Origin: Leucosporidium creatinivorum
Lineage: Eukaryota; Basidiomycota; Microbotryomycetes; Leucosporidiales; Leucosporidiaceae
DNA length: 64,000 bases
NCBI GenBank assembly: GCA_001600635.1
Contig: BCKL01000033.1
Coordinates: forward strand, 6,515 to 70,514
Reading direction: 5' to 3'
Made by a program: the position numbers and the translations under genes. Below are positions 9,669 to 20,118 of the stretch, one piece after another. Within the stretch, counting starts at the first letter, position 1; each line of letters starts with the position of its first letter. Below the pieces are notes generated by a model. The model worked only from the letters and a program-made list of their open reading frames with translations, made no database searches and was not told where the DNA came from.

Positions 9669-11606
9669 TCACTCCTCCCGTCCACTATCCTCTCCTCCAC
9701 TCTCCAACTCATCGATCTCCTCCTGACTGGCCTGCCCCAATCCGATCAACTCGCCCTTCACCAAGCCAGTCAACCAATCTCCTCCATCACCATCATCGTC
9801 CTCCTCCTCGCTCTCCTCTTCCTCGTCCTCTCCTCCGCCATCAGTCCTCATAGCTTCCTCCTCCTCACTCTCCAAATCCCCATCATCAAACATCGTCGCG
9901 ATATCAGACGAAGGCTCGGCTCTCCCGCCAGCACCGCGCTGTCCATCGCTCTCCCCTCCAGCAGTCGCTCCCGCCGAGCCTGCCGCCGAGGTAGCTTCCT
10001 GACTGACAGACCTCGCCCTCGCAGCATTGGTAGCGGCGTAGTAGGCCGCTGCATTGAGCTGCATGGTCCTCTGACGGAGCGGGATCTGAGGAGGGTCGGT
10101 GTAGGGACTGGCGAGAAGTTCGTCGAGGGTGAGGGGTTGAATCTGAGCGCGAGTGCCGGAGGGGCGGTGGTGCGCGTGGTGAATGGAGGAAGTAGGGGCG
10201 AAAGTAGCAGAGTAGAAGGGAGTGGATGAGGAAGGAGGATCCGAGGACGAGTCGTTGGTGGAGCGGGTGGAGGAGGATGGGAGTTGAGCGAAGGCGGCTC
10301 GAGGGGCGATGATGGGCGATTCGTGGAGGCCTCGGGGAGGGGTTGGAGGGTGTACGAGGATAGAATGAGGAGTGTCGGGAGCGGGTAGGGGAGAGGCAAA
10401 GCCAAGTGAGGAGCTCGAGTTGGAGGAGGACGGATGAGGGCGCGAGGCGAGGGAGTGAGCTTGCACGAGGGCGGGTTCGACGCGACGAGGGCGCTTGAGA
10501 GGAGGGAGATCCGACGTCGCAGGACTGCCCGACCGACGGAGCGCTTCGTAAGCAGAGGGTTGGCCAGAGCCCGACGCTTCGGTGTTGACCTCGATTTCGG
10601 CTTGCGAAGGGTCGAGTGGAGGAGGGGTCGGTTCGAGTCTCGGAGCTGGATGCGAAGGGTTGATGCCTGTCCTCCTTCCCGTCTGCTGCTGTGGCTTGGG
10701 GTGTGGTGGGGGCTGTTGTACGGGAGGAGCCCTCGGCGACTCGACCCTCGCCTCGCCCTCCGCTTGCGCCTGCTCCGAGACCTCGGCGGGGACTGGCTCC
10801 TCCTTCTTGGCCGCTCCAGGCTTGGCCCAAGTTCCAGGCTTGCGACCGACATCCTTCTTGAACGCGACGACGTGCTTCTGCTGCGATTCGTGGTAGGTAA
10901 CGACGAGGCGCCAGATCGGGTCTTCCTCGAGGAGTTCTCTCGTCTTGAGCTGGTAGTGATGCGGAGGAGGAGGAGCCGGTCCTGAAGCTCGAGACTTGCG
11001 CATCGCACTGCAGTGGGATCATGAGCGAGTCAGTTCTGCTCCGAGCGCGCGCGCCGCGAAGACCTCCTGGACTCACACTGGCAGCGCGATCCAGCCTTGT
11101 ACAGCAGCAACCCTCGTGACGATAGCATTGCGATCCTCTGCCGTTCCCCTCACGATCCAACTCCCCGCCGCCCTCTCACCGCTCACGACCTCTTGCACCT
11201 CGCTGCAGACCGTCTCCATCGTCGAGATGCCCTCGGGCGCCCAATGCAGCTCGCGCTTGGCGGGAGTCCAGTACCATTGATGCGACTTGCAGACGAGGAA
11301 GGGCTGCAAGGTGGTAAGGCGCGTAGGGAACTCCTCAAGAGCCCGCTCCTGTTTACACTGCGAGCAGCGGTGCGTCGTCGGCTGTTGCTCGTCGGATGTG
11401 GGCGAAGCGAGTGCAGGAGGAGGGAAGAAATGAGAGGAAGGGACGGAAGCGGCGCGAGGTGCTGCTGCTCGAGGTGGCGGAGGCGGGACGAACTCGAAGG
11501 CGGCGGGCGGCGAGGGTTCCTGCAGCTGAGCGGCGAAGGCTTGTGGGAGAGGCGAGCCGTTCTGCAGAGCGTACAGCAGCTCGCTCGCTGTCACGGCGTC
11601 GCTCAT
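9669..11606 (-). CDS. Unknown protein with a CxxC motif and long disordered tail, 2 exons
   Basis: Exons 11606-11077 and 11007-9669 join in frame to give 622 aa. I do not recognise the family. The N-terminal third has a short putative metal site, CSQCKQERALEEFP followed by CKSHQWYWTPAKRELHW, resembling the Cx2C-plus-FP headpiece of several fungal proteins of unknown function. Next is an ordered segment (STMETVCSEVQEVV through RNAIVTRVAAVQGWIALPV). Across the splice it continues to HHYQLKTRELLEEDPIWRLVVTYHE and QQKHVVAFKKDVGRKPG. The rest is Pro/Ser-rich, and the C-terminus is very acidic (DGDLESEEEEAM, GEDEEEESEEEDDDGDGG). The ATG at 11606 begins MSDAVTASELLYAL. A nuclear or regulatory role is only a guess from composition. 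Confidence 0.7.
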
Positions 11607-12127
11607 CCTGATCGCAGGCGGAGACGAGGCGGACGGGGCAGGATGAAGTGGGAGGGAGAGGGACGCCGAGCCTAGCTCAAGTCAAAAGAGGTCGCGTCGA
11701 AGTGTCGCGAGGTCGCGATTCTGTAGCAGTATAGGCGAGTAGAAGGGCTAGGATTGCTCAGCATCGCTTGTGCGCCTCTCTGCTCGGTCTCGGCGAACAA
11801 CCCCTCTCGGCGAGCTTGCTCTCCGGTTCGAGTCTTGAGCCTGGATCCCGATTGCAGAGAGCTATCCAAAACCGTTATGCTGAACTATATATATATATGA
11901 GCACCAGTAGAGGCAAGCCCGCAGCCATTTCCCCTCGTCAAGGCTGAGCCGAAGCAAGTAAAGGACCCCGAGCCGCCGACCCATTGAAGATACAGAAAGG
12001 GACCGATGGAGATGGAGAGGGGTACATATGAATGAAGTGAAGGGGGACTTGACTTGTGAAAGGAAGGCGCAACAGGAAGTAAAAGGGTGTGATTTGGACG
12101 AGGAAAGAGGAAGCTCGGCGCTCAAGC
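11607..12127. other. Intergenic region with TATATA run
   Basis: Lies upstream of the CxxC gene and downstream of syntaxin A (both minus strand). A run of alternating TA at about 11884-11897 lies some 230 bp past the syntaxin A stop. It resembles the TATATA efficiency element of fungal polyadenylation sites, but it is far from the stop, so its role is uncertain. Nothing coding was seen. Confidence 0.35.
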
Positions 12128-14442
12128 TCACATCATCAGGCGCGCCGAGGAGGGTGCGACTGGGGCAGAGGTAGGTGAAGGGGTACCGTCCGTAATGGTC
12201 TTGACCACTGCTGCAGCGGCGTTGCGCGTAACTGTAGCGATTTGGGTGACCGTGGTAGGAGGCGGAGCGGCCGCTTTTTTGTTGCGATCCTTGACGATAG
12301 GGACCACGACCTCGACGACGACGACAATGACGACGATGAGAAGAATGATGGCGATAATGCTGCAGAGACGAGATGGTGGTCAGCGCTGACTCAGAGGGCG
12401 ACGGAAGCCGAGCCGAGCCGAGAGAGCTCACCCGAAGCACCACCAACGCATCTTGCGAGCGCTCCTGGCCGATACGACAGCCGCTTGAGTGTGCTCGAGC
12501 CCCTTCTCCATGTCCTGATTGGTCTGCACGGCGTTCTGCTCGATGGCAATGATTTGGACGTCTTGAGCTTCGACGAGGACGGCCATCTGCGAGGGGGAGG
12601 GTCAGCTCGACAAGTAAGACGCTTCGAAGAGAAAAGTAGCTTACGTCGTTGAAGAGCTGCGCGAGCTCGGTCAGGGTCCTTTCGATGCGAGCCAGCTCGG
12701 CGGCGCGCGATTCAACTTCGCGAAGCGCTCCTCTCGCCGCGTGGGATCGTTGGCCGTGCAGAAGCTATGAAGAAGAGGGTCAGAAACAGCTTCCTGACTC
12801 GACGAGATCGGCGAGAAACTCACAGCCTGCGAGAAGAGAGCGTTCCCTCCTCCTTCTTCGGCGTTGCGAACCACGTCCTTGATCTCGCCATCGCTCAGTC
12901 CAGGGTTAACGACCTTGACCTGCCTCTCCATCCTCGCCCTATTCTTAGCCCTATTGTCTCTCTCCACCTCAGCATACCGCTGAATCGCATCCTTGAACCT
13001 CTCCTTGAGCGCCGCGACCTGACTCTCGCGCACCTCGACGTCCTGAATCGAGAGGTTGTACTTGGACTGCCCGACGGGAATGAGAGCGCGGAGGTTGGCG
13101 TTGCCTTGCGCGAGAACTTGGATGCGGTTCTTGATGGAGGCGTAGAAGTCGCGAGTGTCTTGCGTGAGCTCGCCGAGGTTGGCGGTGAGGGCGACGGCTT
13201 GGGGGTCGTCGGCGGAGGGGAGGGAGAGGAGGCGCATGTGGAGACCTTGGATTTGCTGGATCGAGCCGTTGGCCTCTCGTAGGGCGGTTTGGAGGTTGGA
13301 GATCTGCGAGCAAGGCGAAGGTCAGCGATCAAGCTTCGGCGAATTCTCATCCTGCTCCGGCGTATCGAGTCCAGCCTGCGGTTCAAGAGAGCGCTCACCT
13401 CGTCGAAGAACTCTCCCATGTCCTCCATGGGCACATCTCCTCGCTGGATCGTCGGTCCTCCGCTCGCCTTCGTCGGCTTCCTCCCACTGCTACCCCTCCT
13501 GCTCTGGTCGTACTCGTCGGCTCCATCGACGAGATTGACCGTGCTAGCCTTCTCGTCGTACAGCTCGTCCGAATTGAAGGTCGGGGCGCTCTTGCCGCTT
13601 GGTCGGCGACCTCGGCCGTCTCCTCCTGCTCCTCCTCCGCCGTTGCCAGGTCCAGCGTTGCTGATCTCATTGGCTCTCTGCACATCCCGCTGGTCAGGAC
13701 GGCTTTTGCCCCCCGAGATAGACCTCTGCCGAGTCCTCACCGGGTCAGTGGGCGTGTACTGGCTCCGCTGCCCGCGCTGCTGAGGAGGCGCGGCATACTC
13801 GGCGTAGCGTTGCTGACCAGCGCCGAACGAGGACTGAGCATTGGGGTCAAAGTCCCGAGGAGGCTCGGCTCCCTGCGACGAGCCGCTGCCGAACGGTCGA
13901 ACATACTCTCCGCCGAGCTGAGGGGTCGTAAAGTCGGGCGTCTCGGGCAAGGGTGCCTCCTGGTAGCGGGAGCCGTCACGGGGATGGGAAGGGAGTCCTT
14001 GACGGTCGTTGCGGGAGGAGGGGGCGCCGTAGCGAGGGTCCTGCGACTCGTCTCGGTACGAGCGCTGCTGCTGGCGAGGGTCGAAGTCCGACTGAGGAGC
14101 ATAGTTGGGGTCGAAGTCCTGCCGGTACTCGGGCTGATAGTCCTCCCTATAGCGAGGCTCCTCGGGCTGAGCGTACTGTCCTCCCCCTCCCCCTCCATAA
14201 CCGATGTCGCCGCCGCGAGGATCAAAGTCTCGAGGCTCTTCGTAGTCGCGGCTCTGTCCACGCTGTCGAGGGAATGATTGAGGCTGCCTCTGCTGGTTAG
14301 CCTCGTTGGCTTGCTGCTGGGCCTGCTCGCCGCCGAGAACAAAAGCGAAAGGTCAGTCGCGTCTCGTCGAGCTGTGGAGCAGCACCAGCTGGGGGACAGT
14401 GCCAGGACTCACCCTGATGGCAGCTAGACGATCGCGAGCCAT
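12128..14442 (-). CDS. Plasma-membrane t-SNARE, Sso/syntaxin-1 type (copy A), with N- and C-terminal extensions, 6 exons
   Basis: Predicted 646-aa Qa-SNARE for exocytosis. Exons: 14442-14413, 14322-13399, 13303-12824, 12764-12645, 12586-12432, 12359-12128; the sum is in frame. It opens MARDRLAAIR, then has about 280 residues rich in Gln, Tyr, Arg and Asp-Pro, with repeated RDFDP/SDFDP/QDFDP motifs. The Habc/linker region follows (DMGEFFDEISNLQ, then RIQVLAQGNANLRALIP). The SNARE helix reads LARIERTLTELAQLFNDMAVL and VEAQDVQIIAIEQNAV, with Gln at the zero layer in VEAQDVQ. The basic KMRWWCFG leads into the membrane anchor IIAIILLIVVIVVVVEVVV. About 45 residues follow the anchor, which is unusual: Sso anchors normally end within a few residues, so this tail would face outside. 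Intron positions after FSQA and before MA match copy B at 25564. Function is clear; specialisation versus copy B is unknown. Confidence 0.9.
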
Positions 14443-15611
14443 GCTTTAGTTGGCGTTGGAAGCGGAAGGTGGGGAGAAGAGACGAGCGGTCGAGCGGAGA
14501 GGTGGGTAAGTGGGAGGCGGAGGGGCGAGGGAAGTGGTGCAGGCGCTGAGCTATTGGGGTGCAGGTAGTCCTAACCAGAGCGCACGGTAGTCCCTAGCGA
14601 AAGGCGAGTACGCTCAACCAGGAGCGGGCCAGCGAAGAAACCGCGTTGACGGCGAAAGCAAAAGGAAAGAGGCTGGCCGCTTCGCGCGAGGTTGAAGAGC
14701 GAGCTGAGGTTGCGCGAGTCGGTGTAGGTGAGGCGGCAGCAAGCGAGACGAGTGGAAGAGGTTGAAGTCGACCAAGATGCTCACAAGAGGTGCAGCTCCC
14801 AAGGCCACGTCCAATTGAGAGGTCGGCCCTCGCCGGTTGCTTGCCTGATTCGGCGATCATCCAACAAAGACCTAGGCCTCGTCAATTACCGCAAGGAATT
14901 AACTTGGATAGGCAGTTCTGCAGGTGAGCACCTCCTCTTTGCAGCCAAGTCGTATCGTCGGTCGATGAGGAGGGAGGAAGAAGGGCTTCGGCGAAAGCTC
15001 GGCGATGATGTCGGAAGGCTGCGCTGAGGTTACCAAGGCTTCGGGGACTGGGGGGAACACGGCAGTGACGTGCATGGCGATGCTACCGACTTGTACTCCC
15101 CGCTACCGACGAGCTCGCGCGAAGCCCAGCTACACGCGCGACTGTCCAAGCTCCAAGGCTCCCCGGGCTCTTGGTGCTGGCTACCCAGCGAGCTGGGAAG
15201 GCGACGGCACCGCCCAAGCCCCGTGATGTACATCACTACTTGGCACTGTCTCTCTTCTTCCTGCCAACACCTTCAGACTCCATTCTGCACCTCTACAGCT
15301 CTCCGCCGCTTCGGCCGAACCCAGCGCCGAAGCCCTTACACCTCTCTGTGACATCCCTACGACCAGGCTTGACTCTCAGGCCTAAGGTGAGTAATACGCG
15401 CAAGTCCATCAGCGCTGACTGCCATCGGAGACGAAGAATCTTGCTGACAAAAACTCCTTACGAGCCTCAGAACTGCCGCCTCAGCCTCAGCCGACGAAAG
15501 TAATCCTCGACTACTGGGTCCGAGCGATCCCCGACTCAGCCGAAGAACGAAAGTCATCCTCGCCTCGCTCCTCCCTTCTTGCTCTTGCATCGTCCTCGTA
15601 CTCCAGCAGCA
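14443..15611. other. 1.2-kb divergent intergenic region
   Basis: Lies between the starts of syntaxin A (-) and the Zn2Cys6 gene (+). Open frames here are short and without recognisable composition. It probably holds two promoters and possibly a 5' UTR intron of the regulator: GTGAGT-like and AG sites flank 15386-15470. The last ~100 bases are pyrimidine-rich. Confidence 0.4.
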
Positions 15612-16712
15612 ATGGCACCAATTCGCACCAACAAGATCACAGGCCCTCCTCTCAACAAGGGTGAAGCTTGCGCTACTTGGTGAGCTCCCGTTCCCCTTTC
15701 AGCAGCGAGGTGCTTTCGCAAGCCGCCCGGCCGCGTCGCTCTCTAGAAGAAGCGCGAGCTGTTGCTGTACCGTAGCACAGGAGCGACAGCTGACTCGTAT
15801 CATTACACAGCAAATCGCGCAAGGTCAAGTGCGACGGCATCGCTCCCGCCTGCTCTGCTTGCAAGAGGACAGCCAAGTTCGAAGGCAGGGATCCAGAGAC
15901 GGTCTGCTGCGCTTACGGGCAAGGACGAAGGAGCCGCAAGGGAAAGGGAAAGCCTACATCACCTGTACAGCAAGCATCCCCCGAGCCTCAGCAGGACCTC
16001 TGTATGTCTCTTCTCGCTCCATTCTCGGCCCCTCGACGCCGTGCTGACCTAACTCTGATCTCCGACAGCTTTCGAGCCTGCGCCCATCGTGATGCCCTCG
16101 GTTCTGCCACCGGCACCTTCGTCCATGTACTCGACTACACTCCCGCTGGCCTCTGCACCCCTTCCCGCCCTCCCCCTCCAACTTGCGGCCTCCCCGATGC
16201 CCTCCACCTCCACCTCAGTGGCTCCCCTTCCGGCTCTGCCCTCGCTACCACCAACAGCGTATGACGCCTACAACCCCTTCGATTACTCTTATGCATCGGA
16301 GCCGTCCTACACCTCCACCTCGCCCGTATCTGCTTCGTTCGACCAATGGTCAATCCTTCCGGACTTCGGCGCAACCGTCGGCGCTTCGCTCGCGATGAAC
16401 CCTTCGCTCTGGGCATTCGACGACTCGACCTCGCCTTCCAACTCTTCCTCCTCACCTCAATCCTCACATCTCTTCGACGACCACACCGCCTCGCCCGACT
16501 CTCTGCACTCGACTTGGTCCGACTTCCCCCCTTCGCCTCCACATCTCGCCGATGACCTCTCCTCGTGCTTCCTCACCTCGGCCGATAAGTACGACGACAC
16601 CCTCACACTCCCTCTATTCCCTCTCATGCTCCCACCGAAACTCGAGGAGCCCATGCCTGCGTGGAACTGGATGGAGCCGGTTGGATTCGGCTCGGCGGAG
16701 CAGAGGTGGTAG
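15612..16712 (+). CDS. Zn2Cys6 transcription factor with a long third-loop cluster (copy 1), 3 exons
   Basis: Predicted 300-aa fungal binuclear-cluster DNA-binding regulator. Exons: 15612-15679, 15811-16001, 16069-16712. The cluster is at residues ~19-58: CATCKSRKVKC, then DGIAPACSACKRTAKF, then EGRDPETVCCAYGQG, followed by basic GRRSRKGKGK. The spacing is C-x2-C-x6-C-x6-C-x2-C with about 15 residues before the last Cys, longer than the usual 6-8. Intron 1 cuts the second Cys codon. The C-terminal two thirds are Pro/Ser/Tyr-rich and end in an acidic, aromatic stretch (PAWNWMEPVGFG) that may activate transcription. No fungal-specific regulatory domain is seen. The regulator at 34752-36050 shares the AKF-x3-D-x3-V-x-C-x-Y signature. 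Targets are unknown. Confidence 0.85.
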
Positions 16713-17349
16713 ATTTTGGCGGGTTCAGGAGGCGTAGAACTGTTTATAGCTGTAGTAGCATCATCCACGTATATATATCTGTATCAATCCACATCAGTGC
16801 AATCTCTTCGCACCTCTTTTCACACTCGATTCACTGCATCGCGCGCGAAAGTGAGAAGCCGGGGCTCGCTTCGGTCCTCGGTCGGCGCGTCGTTTGCTTG
16901 ACCAAACAGCGGCGGCCTTCGGCAGAGCAGCTGATCAGTCAATCTTGGGCTGAGAAATGCTCTGTTGCCGTCTCGGGGAGGCCCGCCGAGGCAGTTCCGC
17001 CTCCCTTACCCCGCTGCCTTGGTCAGCTTCCAGCTCCGAGCTCGAGAATTTTCGTGAAAGGCCTGCTCTTCTGGTATGTGTCAAAAGCAGGACAATGCAG
17101 CCGTGTTGTTTTTGTTTGGGAGCAGCGGAAGCTTGCACAACGAGACCCGCGAATATGGAAAGGGTTCAGCCCAGCCTTCGCCGAGCTTTCCGCCGAGCTG
17201 GCCACGAAGCGAAGCTGCAGCACACCGATAGTGCTCACATCACTCAATATCACAAAGTGGGAAATGGTGAGGAGCAAAACGAGACCTCGCATTGCTGAGC
17301 TACGCATCCACAGCACCCTAATCTATAGCGCTCGATCTACCTGCTCGGC
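16713..17349. terminator. Convergent 3' region, TATATA element near 16770
   Basis: Holds the 3' UTRs of the Zn2Cys6 gene (+) and the second MFS gene (-). GTATATATAT at about 16769-16778, some 60 bp past the stop at 16712, fits a fungal 3'-processing efficiency element. The rest shows nothing coding. Confidence 0.35.
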
Positions 17350-19855
17350 TCAGACCTTCTCCTCCCCCTTCATCGCTGCTGCTGCCCGCTGTTTTGCTGC
17401 CGTGATGGCAGGATGCTCCATACTGAACTTACTCCGAGCGCGGATCTGAGGGCCGTACCGGTAGAAGACAAACGGGATCGGGGTCATGGCGAGGGCGAGG
17501 AAAGCGACGAGCGTGAGGGCCCAATTGTTTCCGAGGGCTTCGAACACTGTACAGAGAGGGTCAGCTGTACGTCGGATCAAAAAGAGTAAGATTTGACTCA
17601 CTCTGACGGGTAAAGAGGGGTGCAATTGCACCAAACAGGCTTCGTAGGAGGGCGTTGGCGGCAAGCGCCGAAGCAGCCACGCGAAGGTACATGTCGACGA
17701 GGTAGTTCATGGTGCCAAGGAAGATGAGGACCATTCCGAACTAGGGAGAGAGAGGTAAGTCAGCATCGCTGTTGGTGTAGGCCATCGGCGCAAAGGCTCG
17801 GCGAAGAGTTCGGCGTCGGCAGGAAGGAGGGACGTACACCGAAGGGTGCCAGAGCCAAGATGGGCACAATGAAGTGAACGCTGGGCTGCACTGTCCATGC
17901 GAACCAGAACAGGCCTGCGGGAAGGACGACGGCGGCGAGCTTGGTGATGGGCAGGCGCGCCTCGGGTTCGAGGGGTACTCCTCCGTTGGCTTCCAGATCG
18001 CGTGCGTACTGGGGGCTAGAGATCAGCGGAAGCTCGGTTAGAGCGAAGACCAGCCCTCACCTTCCTGTTGACCCAGACATAGACGAGCACACCTGCGATC
18101 ATGCCAACGCCGACCGAGCTGTACAGCGCCGAGAGTCAGTGTCAAGCCGTGAGGAGGTCGCACAGGGACATCAAAGCTTACAGGAATGCTGTGGAAAGAA
18201 TGAAGAGGGACGAGAGAGAGACGAGGGCAGATTCGCCAGCACGTTAGCAAGCTCAACGGAGGGTGAAAGGCGAGGCGACGTGGTCGAGCTTACGCAGGCT
18301 GCCGACTCCGCTACCCCATCCACGCGCGACTTGAAACGTGAGTGGAACTCCTCCAAAGAGCAAGAACAGGACACCGTCTATTGTCGAGCGCGCGACGGTC
18401 AGCAAGCAACTCGGCGAAAGCTCGGCGCAGACTAAGCTGACGGCAGACTCACAGATGAGAGCCGCGTAGAGTGAGAAGAGGAAGACGGTGATCTCGGTGA
18501 AGAGGAGGATGAAGGGTTGAGTGAGGTTGTTCTTGACCTTGTTGAGGTAGGTCGCGTTCGGGTCGAGGTGAAGATCGAGCTGCGAGATGTAGTGGTCGCC
18601 TGTCTGCTTCGAGAGGGCTTGGGCTCGTTGGCGGAGTAGTTTGGGTGCGTAGGTCTCGGGGACGAGGAGACCGAGGAGGTACATGGCGCCGGAGAAGGCG
18701 AACATGGCCCAGAACAGCAGCCGCCACGAATCGCCGAACTGTCCGATGAAGCCTCCTACAGCAGGCCCAATTGCTGGTCCGAGGAAGCTGTGATTTACAA
18801 GGATTGTGTTGAGGTGATGAACAAAGCAAAGGGGAGGTTCCGAGAGGAATGGGAGGACGTCAGCGAGAGGCAGATCTGCGCCGAGCCGAGACGACTTACG
18901 GGCAAAGAGCGAAGATGGAGAGTGCCATGGCTCGGCTGGAGGCAGGAAACATGTCGGTGATGACTCCTCCGGCGTTCGTGAGTGGTGAAGAGCCGAAGAA
19001 GCCGGCGAAGAAGCGGCAGATGAGGAGGGTTTCGATGTTCTGTGCTGTTGCGCAGCCGATGTGGAAGAGCTGTCGAAGCATGCGTCAGCTTGTTAAATCT
19101 GAGCCAACTGGAACGTAGTCAAGAGCGTACAGCGAAAGGTCCGAACGTGCATGCGAAAATCAGGCGCCGGCCTTCGAGCTCACTCGCCGGTGCCCCTACA
19201 GTCGAGTCGGTCAGTTTTGCAACTCCCAGGAATAGCGCGGCTCTACCTACAGATCAGAGGACCGAAAGCGAAACCGAGGACGTAAAGCGTGAGACCTGCG
19301 CGACGGCCGAAAGTCAGCCATCGCCGAAGTGCTGAAGAACAGGCTTTCCGAACGCTGCTTACCGAGTGTACAGAGCTCGCTGGACACACCGAAGTGCACC
19401 ATTATCGGCGTCAAACCACCAGAGTAGACGGACGAGCCGAAAGACTGCAAGAAGGGGGAAGGATGTCGTCGCCGAGCAGATGAGGGGTGCAAAGGAGTGG
19501 ATGAAAGAGGATGTCAGTGCTCGCAGCCTCACATGGAAGTCTTCGCCAAACGGCAACACACTACACGCACCACACAAAGCGTGCTAAAGGCTACGTTGGC
19601 GGTGATGAGCCACTTCTTGAGCTCGGTCCACTGCATCGGATCGCCTTTGTCGCCCTGCACGAATTTGACGACATAGGGTGACGCTGCTGTACCCTCTCCT
19701 TCGTATAGCGGCGAAGCGAGCACCGTGTTGTCCAGCGCGCCAGCTGTTGTTGGCGCTCCTTCGAGCTTGCCGGCGTGCGGGGAACAGGAAGCGGACGAGG
19801 AGGTGATTGAGAGCGAGCCGACGAGAGTGGCGGAAGGCGACATAGGGAAAGACAT
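17350..19855 (-). CDS. MFS transporter (DHA1-like), second copy, 12 exons including a 7-nt microexon
   Basis: Predicted 545-aa 12-TM multidrug-type proton antiporter. Exons: 19855-19571, 19444-19363, 19295-19251, 19195-19131, 19069-18900, 18787-18453, 18377-18294, 18188-18182, 18118-18061, 18008-17838, 17740-17602, 17546-17350; the sum is in frame. Landmarks: GDPMQWTELKKWLIT before TM1, then SFGSSVYSGGLTPIM, RFFAGFFGSSPLTNAGG, the motif-C-like FLGPAIGPAVGGFIG with WRLLFWAM, then LPETYAP-type LVPETYAPKLLR after TM6. The second half contains LFGGVPLTFQVARGWG and SLPFLSVGVGM, which needs the 7-nt exon at 18182-18188 to stay in frame. The C-terminus is short and basic-to-acidic (KQRAAAAMKGEEKV). 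It is only distantly similar to the transporter at 635. Substrate unknown. Confidence 0.88.
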
Positions 19856-20118
19856 ATCTCGTACACCGAAGGTGAGAGTGGAAAAGCAGCTTTACCTGCT
19901 GCAAGCACAGCAGGCGTGCCAAGAAGAAGAAGGGCCGCTGGCCCATCCTCGCTTTTTCGGGCGCCGAGGGAGGGGGTCGGGGAGGAGAAGCCGAGGTGGG
20001 AGCTGCATGCTCGTGGTCAACCTTCGCTGCTCTTTAACAGGATTCGAAAGAGCTCACATCACACGTCGGGGAAAAGCTGACGGTTCGAGAAGACGACTTG
20101 AAGCTTGAAAGGAGGTGC

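Noticed and set aside
11800-11840. Possible tRNA B-box (GGTTCGAGTC) near 11828
   Set aside because: No matching A-box, acceptor stem or cloverleaf around it. I found no tRNA elsewhere in the window.
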